Assembly (NCBI GenBank): GCA_963789005.1
Contig: CAWBIZ010000002.1
Coordinates: 248,001-312,000 of the forward strand
Source of the DNA: DASSUW01 sp963789005
Lineage (GTDB): Bacteria; Actinomycetota; Thermoleophilia; Solirubrobacterales; Solirubrobacteraceae
Length of the DNA: 64,000 bases
Reading direction: 5' to 3'
Position numbers and translations under genes: made by a program
In this document: piece by piece, positions 42,819-51,327 of the stretch
How positions within the stretch are numbered: the first letter of the stretch is position 1
Layout of the letters: every line of letters begins with the position of its first letter
Notes under the pieces: generated by a model
Databases searched by the model: none
Told to the model about the DNA's origin: nothing
Seen by the model: the letters and a program-made list of their open reading frames with translations, nothing else

Positions 42819-43625
42819 ATGGACGCCATGACGCAAGCGCAGGCGCTGCCGCAGCTCGACGCGAGCTCGCTGGTCGACGCCGAGCGGCTGGAGCGGGAAG
42901 TCAAGGACATGTACCGCCACGTGGCCCGCGCGGACGCTGCGGCGCTGCACTTCGAGGTCGGCAGGCGGGTGGCCGAGCAGCTCGGCTACCCCGCGGAGCT
43001 GCTGGATGCGATCCCCGCCGAGGCGCTGGCGTCGTTCGCGGGCGTCGGCCACCACCTCGACCTCGCCGCCCTGCAGCCCGGCGAGGCGGTGCTCGATCTC
43101 GGCTCGGGCTCGGGCACCGACCTGTTCTGCGCGGCGGTGCTCGTCGGCCAGGCGGGCCGCGCCGTCGGCGTGGACTTCACCGACGCGCAGCTCGACAAGG
43201 CCACGCGGCTCCGGAACGGCTTCGCGCAGGTCGAGCTCGTCGAGGCCCACATCGAGGCGCTCCCGTTCGAGGACGCGAGCTTCGACGTCGTCGTCTCCAA
43301 CGGCGTCTTCAACCTCTCGCCGCGCAAGGACCGGGTGTTCGCCGAGGCCGCCCGCGTGCTGCGGCTCGGCGGCCGGCTGGCGATCTCCGACGTCGTCAGC
43401 GGCCGCCCGCTGAAGGAGCGCACGCGGCGCGACGTCGACCTGTGGGCGGCCTGCATCGCCGGCGCGGTCCCACGTCGCGACTACTTGGATGCGATCGCCG
43501 CGCAGGGCCTCGAGGTCCGCGCGGTGCGCACGAACGACTACCGGTTCATCTCCGAACGCGCGCTCGAGGCCTGCAGCACCTACGAGGTCGAGAGCGTCTC
43601 CCTGGTCGCCGTAAAGGCGAGTTGA
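42819..43625 (+). CDS. SAM-dependent methyltransferase, ArsM-like
   Basis: A 268-residue class I methyltransferase. Motif I is VLDLGSGSGTDLFCAA near residue 90, followed by AVGVDFTDAQLDKA and NGVFNLSPRKDRVF, a pattern shared with arsenite methyltransferases. The ArsM cysteine set is not evident (few Cys: FCAA, ACIAG, ACSTY), so arsenic methylation is not supported. Sits 41 bases after the SARP gene, 33 before a second methyltransferase gene. Confidence 0.83.
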   Translation: MDAMTQAQALPQLDASSLVDAERLEREVKDMYRHVARADAAALHFEVGRRVAEQLGYPAELLDAIPAEALASFAGVGHHLDLAALQPGEAVLDLGSGSGTDLFCAAVLVGQAGRAVGVDFTDAQLDKATRLRNGFAQVELVEAHIEALPFEDASFDVVVSNGVFNLSPRKDRVFAEAARVLRLGGRLAISDVVSGRPLKERTRRDVDLWAACIAGAVPRRDYLDAIAAQGLEVRAVRTNDYRFISERALEACSTYEVESVSLVAVKAS

Positions 43626-43658
43626 CGACATCGATCTCTCTGAAGGAGAGTCTCCCCT

Positions 43659-44450
43659 ATGGCATATGAAGAGCTGAAGCAACGGCAGAGCGTGATGTGG
43701 GGCATCGGGCCCTACCAGCGGGTGACCGAGACGCTCGTCGACATCCACGAGCGCGTCGCTGATGCGCTCGCGCCGCGCCCCGGGCAGCGGTGGCTGGACC
43801 TCGCGTGCGGCACCGGCGCGATGGCCGAGCGCGCCGCCGCCGCGGGCGCCGACGTGACCGGCATCGACCTCGCGCCGGTGCTGATCGAGACGGCGCGCGA
43901 GCGCGCCGCCGAGCAGGGCCTCGAGATCGACTACCGCGTCGGCGACTGCGAGAACCTGGACATCGACGACGGCAGCTTCGAGGCCGTGTCCTCGACGCTC
44001 GGGATCATGTTCGCTCCCGACCACGCCGCCGCCGCGCGCGAGGTCGCGCGCGTGACCGCGCCGGGCGGCCGGATCTGCCTGGCGTGCTGGACCCCCGACG
44101 GCGGCCTCGGCCGCATGTTCAAGGTGATGGCGCCGTTCATGCCGGCGCCGCCGCCCAGCAGCCCGTTCGCCTGGGGCGACGAGGCGCACGTGCGCGAGCT
44201 GCTCGGCGACGCGTTCGACCTCCAGATCGACGAGCACGTCTCGACGCTGCGGATGCCGTCCGGCGAGGCCTACTGGGAGCTGTTCGCGACCAGCTACGGG
44301 CCGACGAAGGTGCTCGCCGACTCGCTCGAGAGCGACCGCCGCCAGGAGCTGCACGACAACTGGGTGGAGTTCTTCGAGTCCAACTACCGCAGCAACGGCG
44401 AGATCGCCCACGCCCGCGAGTACCTGCTCATCACGGGTACGCGCCGCTAG
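43659..44450 (+). CDS. SAM-dependent methyltransferase, UbiE/Methyltransf_25 type
   Basis: A 263-residue class I methyltransferase: motif I WLDLACGTGAMAERAA near residue 45, VTGIDLAPVLIETA, then VSSTLGIMFAPDHAAAAREV and TAPGGRICLACWTPDG. A strong ribosome site (GAAGGAGA) precedes the ATG, unusual for this window and suggesting high translation. Together with the previous gene it forms a probable SARP-linked pair. Acceptor unknown. Confidence 0.84.
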   Translation: MAYEELKQRQSVMWGIGPYQRVTETLVDIHERVADALAPRPGQRWLDLACGTGAMAERAAAAGADVTGIDLAPVLIETARERAAEQGLEIDYRVGDCENLDIDDGSFEAVSSTLGIMFAPDHAAAAREVARVTAPGGRICLACWTPDGGLGRMFKVMAPFMPAPPPSSPFAWGDEAHVRELLGDAFDLQIDEHVSTLRMPSGEAYWELFATSYGPTKVLADSLESDRRQELHDNWVEFFESNYRSNGEIAHAREYLLITGTRR

Positions 44451-44803
44451 TGATCGGCGACGGTGCCGTCCGCGGGCTCCAGTGGGAGCCCGCGGTCGTC
44501 CCACGCCGTGATGCCGCCGTCCATCGAGTACGCGTCGTAGCCGGCGCGCCGGAAGGCGTTGGCGGCCATGCCCGAGCGCGCGCCGAGGCGGCAGTAGAAG
44601 ACGACGGGCGTGTCCTTGTCGATCGTCGGCGCCTGTGAGGCGACGCGCTCGAGCTCGACGTGGCGGGCGCCTTCGAGGCGGCCGGCCTCCCATTCGTAGG
44701 TCTCACGCACGTCGACGAGCTGGATCTCGCCGGCCTCGTGGCGCTCGCGCACCCACTCGGGGCTGACGTCGACGTCGACGGCGTGGAAGGCATGGTCAGG
44801 CAT
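44447..44803 (-). CDS. Rhodanese-like domain protein
   Basis: A 118-residue single-domain rhodanese. The active-site loop is VVFYCRLGARSG, with catalytic Cys near residue 70 and the six-residue loop of sulfurtransferases. LVDVRETYEWEAGRL near the start and SMDGGITAWDDRG near the end are conserved. Likely transfers sulfane sulfur from thiosulfate or persulfide carriers. Its stop overlaps the end of the preceding methyltransferase gene; it is divergent from the oxidase gene. Confidence 0.9.
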   Translation of the reverse strand: MPDHAFHAVDVDVSPEWVRERHEAGEIQLVDVRETYEWEAGRLEGARHVELERVASQAPTIDKDTPVVFYCRLGARSGMAANAFRRAGYDAYSMDGGITAWDDRGLPLEPADGTVADH

Positions 44804-44830
44804 GCGCGGTCACGGTACTAGGGTCCCCGT

Positions 44831-46117
44831 GTGCCGGATTGGGTCAACTGGTCGCGGACGCAGCGGTGCTCGCCCGCCGTGCTGGAGCGCCCGGCGTCGC
44901 GCGCCGACGTGGTCGCCGCGCTCGAGCGCGCGGCGGCCGCGGGGCGGACCGTGCGCGTGGCGGGCTCCGGCCATTCGTTCACGGACGGCGTGCTCACCGA
45001 CGGAGTGCTGCTCTCGCTCGAGCGCATGGACCGGGTGCTCGAGGTCGACGCGGCTCGCGGGCTGGCGCGCGTGGAGGGCGGCATCACGCTCCACCGGCTG
45101 TCGCGCGAGCTCCACGTGCACGGGCTGGCGCTGCCGAACCTCGGCGACGTCGACGCGCAGTCGCTGGCCGGGGCGATCGCCACTGCGACCCACGGGACCG
45201 GCGCCCGGCTGCCGAACCTCTCGGCCCAGGTGGAGGAGCTCGAGCTCGTGCTCGCCGACGGCAGCGAGCGGCGCCTGACGGCGGCCGACGGCGACCTCCT
45301 GCGCGCGGCGCGGGTGGGGCTCGGCTCGCTCGGGGTCGTGGTGGCCGCGACGCTGCGGTGCGTGCCTTCGTTCCGGCTGCGGGGAATCAAGGACCGCGAG
45401 CCGCTCGAGGAGGTGCTCGACACGCTGCAGGAGCGGGCGGATGCCGCCGAGCACTTCGAGTTCTGGACGTTCCCGCACTCCTCGTTCGCGATCACGCGCC
45501 TGAACACGCCGACCGACGGCGAGCGCGACGCTCCCGGCCGGGCAGGGGAGTGGCTCGAGGACGTGCTGCTCGAGAACCACGCCCTGGAGGCGTTCAACCG
45601 GGTCGCCCGGCGGGTCCCGCGCGCGATCCCGGTGCTCAACCGCAGTGCCGGGCGGCTCGCGTCGCGCTCCGAGCGCGTCGACTGGTCGTTCCGCATCTTC
45701 GCGAGCCCGCGCCGCGTGCGCTTCGTCGAGATGGAGTACGCGGTGCCGCGCGCGGCCGCGGTGGAGGCGGTCCGCGGAACGCGCGAGATCCTCGCCCGCC
45801 ACCCGGTCTCCTTCCCGCTCGAGCTGCGGATCGTCGCCGCCGACGACGCGCTGCTCTCGCCGGCGTCCGGCCGCGACACCGCCTACATCGCCATCCACGT
45901 GTTCGAGGGGATGCCCTTCGAGGCGCCGTTCCGGGAGTTCGAGGCCTACATGTCATCGCTCGACGGCCGCCCGCACTGGGGCAAGCAGTCGTTCCTGACC
46001 GCCAACGAGCTGGCGCCGCGGTATCCGGAGTGGGAGACCTTCCAGGCCGCCCGCCGCTCACTCGACCCGGAAGGCCGCTTCGCCAACGCCTGGGCGCGCC
46101 GCGCGCTCGGCGCCTAG
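44831..46117 (+). CDS. D-arabinono-1,4-lactone oxidase family FAD enzyme
   Basis: A 428-residue FAD enzyme of the aldonolactone oxidase family. FAD_binding_4 domain: VRVAGSGHSFTDGVLTDGVL near residue 40 and GDVDAQSLAGAIATATHGTG near 105; C-terminal ALO domain with the signature RPHWGKQSF near residue 380. It lacks the N-terminal His-linked SGGH form, as SGHSF takes that place. Relatives oxidise sugar lactones or alditols with O2 or an electron acceptor. Convergent with the aldolase-like gene, a pairing often seen in actinobacteria. Confidence 0.88.
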   Translation: MPDWVNWSRTQRCSPAVLERPASRADVVAALERAAAAGRTVRVAGSGHSFTDGVLTDGVLLSLERMDRVLEVDAARGLARVEGGITLHRLSRELHVHGLALPNLGDVDAQSLAGAIATATHGTGARLPNLSAQVEELELVLADGSERRLTAADGDLLRAARVGLGSLGVVVAATLRCVPSFRLRGIKDREPLEEVLDTLQERADAAEHFEFWTFPHSSFAITRLNTPTDGERDAPGRAGEWLEDVLLENHALEAFNRVARRVPRAIPVLNRSAGRLASRSERVDWSFRIFASPRRVRFVEMEYAVPRAAAVEAVRGTREILARHPVSFPLELRIVAADDALLSPASGRDTAYIAIHVFEGMPFEAPFREFEAYMSSLDGRPHWGKQSFLTANELAPRYPEWETFQAARRSLDPEGRFANAWARRALGA

Positions 46118-47280
46118 AGGAACGCCTTGCTCTCGCCGCGGTAGGTCGGGACCGTCGCGACCCGCTCGCCGCCCTGAACCAAATGCAGCACGTCGAAGCG
46201 CTCGCACAGCTCGCCCGCCTTCGCGTGCCGCATCCACACCCGGTCGCCCACCCGTAGCTCGCGGGCGCCACGGCCGAGCAGCGGGGTCTGGACCTCTCCG
46301 GCGCCCTCCAAGGGGTCGAGCCGCAGGCCGCGCGGGAACGCCGGGCGCGGCAGCCGGTCGCGGCCGGCCGCTCCCGAGGCGGGGTAGCCGCCTCCGAGGG
46401 CGGTTGCGGCTCGCGGTGACGGCCGGCGGACCACCGGGAGCGCGAAGAAGGCCGCCGGGCGGGGGCTGAACGCGCGGTAGGCGTCGAACAGGGTTGGCGC
46501 GAAGAGGCCGGAGCCGGCCGCGACCTCGGTGACCGACGCCTCGGCGGCCGTGGCCTCGACCGAGCCCGTCCCGCCGCCGTTGACGAAGCGCAATGGCGCC
46601 ACCTCGCGCACGGCGGCGACGATCGCGGCGCGCCGGTCGGCGATCTCGCGCCCCGAGGCGCGCTGCATCGCCCGCAGCGCCGCGCCGCGCAGCGGGTTGC
46701 CCGGCGGCGCGTCGCCGACGCCGGCGATCTGCGCCTCGTACATCATCAGGCCGTCGAGCACGAGCTCCGGCCGGCGCGCGACCTCCTGCGCGAGCGCGAC
46801 CACCTGCGAGACGGTGCGCAGCGGCGAGCGCTTGGCCCCGACCCGCACGCGGCCTCCGAGCGCCCACCAGCTCGCGTCGACGTCCAGGCACACCCGCACC
46901 GGCGCCTCCGGCATCGCTCCGGCGGCGTCGAGCGCGTCGAGGTGCTCGCGGCAGTCGGCCATCACCGTCACCCGCTCGCGGGCCGGCCCGGCGACCAGCT
47001 CGCGCAGCGCGGCGCGATCGACCGTCGGGTACCCGACGACCACGTCGTCCTCCTCCAGCCACAGCGCCTCCGGGAGCGTGAAGGCGAGCGTGCCCCGCAG
47101 GCCGCGCTCGTGCGCCCGCGCGGCGAGCGCCCGGCAGCGGACCGACTTGGAGGCCAGCCGCACCGGCTTGCCGGCCGCGCGGCGCAGCAGATCGTCGGCG
47201 TTGGCGTCGAAGGCATCGAGGTCGACGACCGCGAACGGCGGGTCGAGGTCGGCGGTGGCGGCGTTCAAGCGATCGTGCAA
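46114..47280 (-). CDS. D-threonine aldolase-like PLP enzyme (alanine racemase fold)
   Basis: A 388-residue fold type III PLP enzyme. N-terminal PFAVVDLDAFDANADDLLRR and the PLP lysine in VRLASKSVRCR near residue 45; the C-terminal domain has WMRHAKAGELCERFDVLHLV with the metal-binding H-x-C pair expected in D-threonine aldolase/D-serine dehydratase proteins. TTG start. Probably cleaves or deaminates a D-hydroxyamino acid. It diverges from the riboswitch-controlled gene. Confidence 0.83.
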   Translation of the reverse strand: MHDRLNAATADLDPPFAVVDLDAFDANADDLLRRAAGKPVRLASKSVRCRALAARAHERGLRGTLAFTLPEALWLEEDDVVVGYPTVDRAALRELVAGPARERVTVMADCREHLDALDAAGAMPEAPVRVCLDVDASWWALGGRVRVGAKRSPLRTVSQVVALAQEVARRPELVLDGLMMYEAQIAGVGDAPPGNPLRGAALRAMQRASGREIADRRAAIVAAVREVAPLRFVNGGGTGSVEATAAEASVTEVAAGSGLFAPTLFDAYRAFSPRPAAFFALPVVRRPSPRAATALGGGYPASGAAGRDRLPRPAFPRGLRLDPLEGAGEVQTPLLGRGARELRVGDRVWMRHAKAGELCERFDVLHLVQGGERVATVPTYRGESKAFL

Positions 47281-47324
47281 GGGGTCGCACGGTATCCGCC
47301 GAACGAGTCGCTAGGATGCCGCGC

Positions 47325-47476
47325 TTCGTAACGCCGAGTCCCGTCCGGCCCGTCCGGAAGGGAGCGGGGGAACCACAGGTCTCTGACCAGGGGCGAATCG
47401 CCGCCAGGATGCGGCGTAGCGCGATCTTTCCGCGCGAGCCCGACAGCTAACCCCGTAGGCGCTGGAAAGAAAGGGT
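47325..47476 (+). ncRNA. Cyclic di-AMP riboswitch (ydaO/yuaA class)
   Basis: The segment carries the conserved core of the ydaO class: GCGGGGGAACCACAGG near 47364, GGGGCGAATCGCCGCCAGG near 47390, GAGCCCGACAGCTAACCCCG near 47436, and a closing GGCGCTGGAAAGAAAGGG just before the gene. A TAGGAT hexamer at 47312 may be the -10. In known cases c-di-AMP binding turns the downstream gene off. The next gene is a cell-wall hydrolase, a classical target of this riboswitch in actinobacteria. Confidence 0.92.
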
Positions 47477-47482
47477 CAGTCA

Positions 47483-48238
47483 GTGCCACGCCGTACAACG
47501 CTGCTTGTCGCAGGCCTCGCCGCCGCCAGCTTCGCGCTGCCGACGGTCGCCATCGCCCAGGGATACTCGTTCGGGGAGCGGGTCCTGAAACGGGGCCACA
47601 GCGGCGGCGACGTGCGCACGCTCCAGCGCTACCTGACCCGGGTCGGCGTCGAGACGACGGCCGACGGGCAGTTCGGGCCGCGGACCGCGAGCAGCGTGCG
47701 CGCGTGGGAGCGGCGCGCCGAACGCCCGGTCGATGCCCGCGTCTCGCGCCCCGACGCGCGCAAGCTGCGCGCCGACGTGAACGCCGGCATGCAGACGCAG
47801 TCGCTGCCGCCCGTCGCGCCCGCCGGCGAGAAGGCGACGCTCGGGCCCGACGGCAAGGCGATCGCCCCCGCTTCCGCGCCGCAGGAGGTCAAGGACCTGA
47901 TCGCGGCCGCCAACCGCATCCACGGCAAGCCCTACAAGTACGGCGGCGGCCACGCGCGCTGGAACGACACCGGCTACGACTGCTCGGGCGCGATGTCGTA
48001 CGCCCTTCACGGCGCCGGCCTGCTCAAGCGCCCGCGCACCTCAGGCGGCTTTACGACCTACGGCCAGGCCGGCAAGGGGGAGTGGATCACCGTCTACTCC
48101 CACAGCGGGCATGGCTACCTCGTCGTCGCCGGCCTGCGCTTCGACACCGGCTGGAACAACGCGGGCAAGGGCCCGCGCTGGAGCAAGGTCATGCGGCCGT
48201 CGGACGGCTACACCGTCCGCCACCCCGCGGGCCTCTAG
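47483..48238 (+). CDS. Exported peptidoglycan-binding NlpC/P60-like protein, riboswitch-controlled
   Basis: A 251-residue protein. Signal peptide RRTTLLVAGLAAASFALPTVAIA; PG_binding_1 domain (residues ~35-95; RGHSGGDVRTLQRYLTRVGV, DGQFGPRTASSVRAWE); NlpC/P60-like domain with catalytic Cys in TGYDCSGAMSYAL near residue 172 and His in HSGHGYLVVAG. It should bind and cleave peptidoglycan stem peptides. GTG start just after the riboswitch. A shorter relative without the PG-binding domain is at 27397. Confidence 0.9.
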   Translation: MPRRTTLLVAGLAAASFALPTVAIAQGYSFGERVLKRGHSGGDVRTLQRYLTRVGVETTADGQFGPRTASSVRAWERRAERPVDARVSRPDARKLRADVNAGMQTQSLPPVAPAGEKATLGPDGKAIAPASAPQEVKDLIAAANRIHGKPYKYGGGHARWNDTGYDCSGAMSYALHGAGLLKRPRTSGGFTTYGQAGKGEWITVYSHSGHGYLVVAGLRFDTGWNNAGKGPRWSKVMRPSDGYTVRHPAGL

Positions 48239-48453
48239 TAGACGTCGCGGCGGTCTTCGCGGACCACGGTGCGGTCTGCGGGACCGCGGCGTGAGGACGA
48301 GAGGAAGAACAGCGAGATCACGAGGCCGACGATGCCGACGACCATCAGGATCAGGCCGATCGTCGAAATCTCGATCCCCGAGACTTCCGCGTTGACGGCG
48401 AAGTAGAGGATCGCGCCGATGGCGATCAAGAAGAGTCCAGAGCCAATTCCCAT
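48235..48453 (-). CDS. DUF6458 family small membrane protein
   Basis: A 72-residue protein with two membrane helices (SGLFLIAIGAILYFAVN; ISTIGLILMVVGIVGLVISL) joined by a short loop, and a basic, Arg-rich cytoplasmic end (SSSRRGPADRTVVREDRRD). Small proteins with this exact layout are common in actinobacteria; function unknown. Convergent with the NlpC/P60 gene with overlapping stops. Confidence 0.85.
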   Translation of the reverse strand: MGIGSGLFLIAIGAILYFAVNAEVSGIEISTIGLILMVVGIVGLVISLFFLSSSRRGPADRTVVREDRRDVY

Positions 48454-48495
48454 GGTCTCTGCATCCCCATGCGCGGCCTGCGCCAAACTAGGTGC

Positions 48496-49653
48496 ATGGA
48501 GACGTCCACCGCCCCGACCTACGCGCTGACCGACGAGCAGATCGATTTTCGCGACACGATCCGGCAGATCGTGAGCGAGCGTGTGGCGCCGCGGGCCGCC
48601 GAGATCGACGCCAAGGCCGAGTACCCGTGGGACGTCCGCAAGCTGTTCGCCGAGCAGGATCTGCTCGGGCTGCCGTTCCCGACCGAGTACGGCGGAACCG
48701 GCACCGGGACGCTGATGCTGAACGTCGCCGTCGAGGAGATCGCGCGCGCGTGCGCGTCGAGCGCGCTGATCCTGATGATCCAGGAGCTCGGCACGCTGCC
48801 GCTCCAGCTGTTCGGCTCCGACGAGCTCAAGCAGCGCTTCCTGCCGCGCTGCGCCAGCGGCGAGTGGTCGCCCGCGTTCGCGCTCTCCGAGCCCGAGGCC
48901 GGGTCCGACCCCGGCGGCATGATCACGCGCGCGGTCAGGGACGGCGACGAGTGGGTGATCGACGGCACCAAGAACTGGATCACCAACCTCGGGGTCGCCG
49001 ACTTCTACGTCGTGTTCGCGAAGACCGACCCGGACGCCGGCCGCTCGCGCGGGATCAGCGCGTTCGTGGTCGAGGCCGACCGCCCGGGGTTCAGCGTCGG
49101 CAAGCTCGAGCACAAGCTCGGCATCAAGGGCTCGCCCACCGGCCAGCCGATCTTCGAGGACGTCCGCGTGCCGGCCGAGAACCTGATCGGCGACGTCGAC
49201 CAGGGCATGAAGGTGGCGCTCGGCACGCTCGACCACTCCCGGCTCGGTGTCGCCGCCCAGGCGGTCGGCATCGCCCAGGGCGCGACCGACCACGCCGCCG
49301 GGTACGCCCGCGAGCGCCGCCAGTTCGGCCAGGCGATCGCCGAGTTCCAGGGCATCCAGTTCAAGCTCGCCGACATGGAGACCCGCACCGCCGCCGCCCG
49401 CGAGCTGCTCTACCGGGCGTGCGCGAAGATCGACCGCGGCGAGCCCGACGCCGGCAAGTACTCCGCGATGGCCAAGCTGTTCGCCTCCGACACCGCGATG
49501 GCCGTGACCGTGGAGGCCGTGCAGGTGCTCGGCGGCTACGGCTACGTCAACGAGTACCCGGTCGAGCGCTACATGCGCGATGCCAAGATCACCCAGATCT
49601 ACGAGGGCACGAACGAGATCCAGCGCCTCGTGATCGCCCGCAGCCTGCGATAG
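48496..49653 (+). CDS. Acyl-CoA dehydrogenase
   Basis: A 385-residue acyl-CoA dehydrogenase: PFAFALSEPEAGSD-type FAD/substrate signature (WSPAFALSEPEAGSDPGGM near residue 130), central domain DGTKNWITN, and C-terminal domain QVLGGYGYVNEYPVERYMRD with the catalytic Glu in QIYEGTNEIQRL. Introduces the alpha-beta double bond of acyl-CoA (short-chain or branched-chain type). A near-leaderless ATG is used. Confidence 0.93.
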   Translation: METSTAPTYALTDEQIDFRDTIRQIVSERVAPRAAEIDAKAEYPWDVRKLFAEQDLLGLPFPTEYGGTGTGTLMLNVAVEEIARACASSALILMIQELGTLPLQLFGSDELKQRFLPRCASGEWSPAFALSEPEAGSDPGGMITRAVRDGDEWVIDGTKNWITNLGVADFYVVFAKTDPDAGRSRGISAFVVEADRPGFSVGKLEHKLGIKGSPTGQPIFEDVRVPAENLIGDVDQGMKVALGTLDHSRLGVAAQAVGIAQGATDHAAGYARERRQFGQAIAEFQGIQFKLADMETRTAAARELLYRACAKIDRGEPDAGKYSAMAKLFASDTAMAVTVEAVQVLGGYGYVNEYPVERYMRDAKITQIYEGTNEIQRLVIARSLR

Positions 49654-49665
49654 GACTCAACGACG

Positions 49666-50301
49666 ATGCTCGAGGACTTCCCCGCCGCCCGCCGCCTCGC
49701 GATGACCGCGCTGTTCACGTTCTGCTGCGCGATCCTCGTGGTGACGCTGCTCGGCGGGCTGTCGAACATCTACGCCGTGCGCCTGATGCAGATCATCGCC
49801 TGCGCGCTGGCGGGGATCGTGGTCTTCGCGGGCTTCATGGTCGCGCTCACCGGCCGGCTGGCGAACTACACGTCGCCGGAGGACGAGGAGGAGTTCGAGC
49901 AGCTCGTTCGCCGGTCGGAGGAGCTCGCGCGCGAGAACCTCGCGGCCGAGCCCGACGAGGGCGAGTTCCTCGACCTCGACCCCCGCAACCCGCGCGACTT
50001 CGAGGAGCTGGTGCGCCAGGCGCTCGACGACCTGCCCGACCTCCTGCTGAAGTCGCTCGACCACGTCGCCGTCGTGATCTCCGACAAGGGCCGCCGCCAC
50101 CGGGCGTACGGGATCTACCAGGGCGACACCGCGGCGCGCGACGACTACCCCGACCGGATCGTGATCTTCCGCGACACGCTGCTGCGCGACTTCGGGCACG
50201 ACCCGGACGAGCTGCGCGCGCAGGTCACGCGCACCGTGCGGCACGAGCTGGCGCACCACCTCGGGGCCGACGAGCTCGGGGTGCGGGAGCTCGGCCTGTG
50301 A
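49666..50301 (+). CDS. Membrane-anchored minimal metallopeptidase (zincin_1)
   Basis: A 211-residue protein: two N-terminal membrane helices (ALFTFCCAILVVTLLGGL; IIACALAGIVVFAGFMVALT), an acidic linker, then a PF06262-type minimal zincin: LPDLLLKSLDHVAVVISDKG and the active site TVRHELAHHLGADE, followed by the third ligand Asp/Glu. Stand-alone zincin_1 proteins are normally soluble, so the membrane anchor is a variation. Natural substrates are unknown. Confidence 0.82.
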   Translation: MLEDFPAARRLAMTALFTFCCAILVVTLLGGLSNIYAVRLMQIIACALAGIVVFAGFMVALTGRLANYTSPEDEEEFEQLVRRSEELARENLAAEPDEGEFLDLDPRNPRDFEELVRQALDDLPDLLLKSLDHVAVVISDKGRRHRAYGIYQGDTAARDDYPDRIVIFRDTLLRDFGHDPDELRAQVTRTVRHELAHHLGADELGVRELGL

Positions 50302-51320
50302 TGATCGTGATGACACCCGAGGCCACGGAGGCGCACATCGCCGCCGTGCGCAAGCGGCTCGAGACGACCGGCGTGCACGTGCTCGTGCTGCCGGGCGAGC
50401 TGGTCACGGCGATCGGGGCGATCGGCGATCCCGAAGGCGTTCGCGAGCTGGGCCTCGAGGGGATGGACGGGGTCGACCGCGTGGTGCCGATCTCGCGGCC
50501 CTACAAGCTCGCCTCCTCGGAGCTGGCACATCACGAGCCGACGACGTTCAGCGTCGACGGGCGCGTGATCGGCGGCGAGCAGACGTTCTGCCTGATCGCC
50601 GGGCCGTGCACGGTCGAGTCGCGCGAGCAGACGCTCGAGGTCGCGCGCACGGTGGCGGCGTCGGGCGCGGCGATGCTGCGCGGCGGCGCCTTCAAGCCCC
50701 GCACGTCGCCGTTCGCGTTCAAGGGCCTGGGCGTGCCCGGGCTCGAGATCCTCGCCGAGGCGCGTGCTGAGACCGGGCTCCCGGTCGTGACCGAGTTCCT
50801 CGACACCACCCACGCCGACGCGATCGCCGAGCACGCCGACGTGATCCAGATCGGCGCGCGCAACATGCAGAACTACGCGCTGCTCGAGGTCGCCGGCAAG
50901 CTCGGCAAGCCCGTCCTGCTCAAGCGCGGCCTCTCCTCCTCGCTCGACGAGCTGCTGATGGCGGCCGACTACATCCTCAAGGAGGGGATGGACAAGGTGA
51001 TCCTGTGCGAGCGCGGGATCCGCACGTTCGAGACCGCGACGCGCTTCACGCTCGACCTCTCGGCCGTCCCGTGGCTCAAGCTCCACACCCACCTGCCGGT
51101 GATCGTGGACCCCAGCCACGCGTCCGGCGACCGCCGGCTCGTCGAACCTCTGGCCCGCGCCGCCGCCGCCGTCGGCGCCGACGGGATCATCGTCGAGGTC
51201 CACCACGACCCCGACGGCGCGCTCTGCGACGGCCCCCAGGCGCTCTACACGCGCGACTTCGCCGGCTTCGCCGAGCGCGTCGCCGCCCACGCGGTGCTCA
51301 CAGGCCGTCGCCTCGCCTGA
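50301..51320 (+). CDS. aroF: 3-deoxy-7-phosphoheptulonate synthase (DAHP synthase, AroF/class I-beta)
   Basis: A 339-residue enzyme for the first step of the shikimate pathway (PEP plus erythrose 4-phosphate). It has an N-terminal ferredoxin-like regulatory domain (residues ~1-70) and the KDO8PS/DAHPS barrel: CLIAGPCTVESREQTL, LRGGAFKPRTSPFAFKGLG, QIGARNMQNYALL, KPVLLKRGLSSSLDE and VIVDPSHASGDRR. ATG used; a GTG one codon earlier overlaps the previous stop. The organisation matches the Thermotoga-type enzymes with an allosteric N-terminal domain. Confidence 0.92.
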   Translation: MIVMTPEATEAHIAAVRKRLETTGVHVLVLPGELVTAIGAIGDPEGVRELGLEGMDGVDRVVPISRPYKLASSELAHHEPTTFSVDGRVIGGEQTFCLIAGPCTVESREQTLEVARTVAASGAAMLRGGAFKPRTSPFAFKGLGVPGLEILAEARAETGLPVVTEFLDTTHADAIAEHADVIQIGARNMQNYALLEVAGKLGKPVLLKRGLSSSLDELLMAADYILKEGMDKVILCERGIRTFETATRFTLDLSAVPWLKLHTHLPVIVDPSHASGDRRLVEPLARAAAAVGADGIIVEVHHDPDGALCDGPQALYTRDFAGFAERVAAHAVLTGRRLA

Positions 51321-51327
51321 CCTCGAT

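Noticed and set aside
42819..43625. Arsenite methyltransferase (ArsM)
   Set aside because: The SAM domain is similar, but the characteristic set of arsenic-binding cysteines is not visible and no ars genes are nearby.
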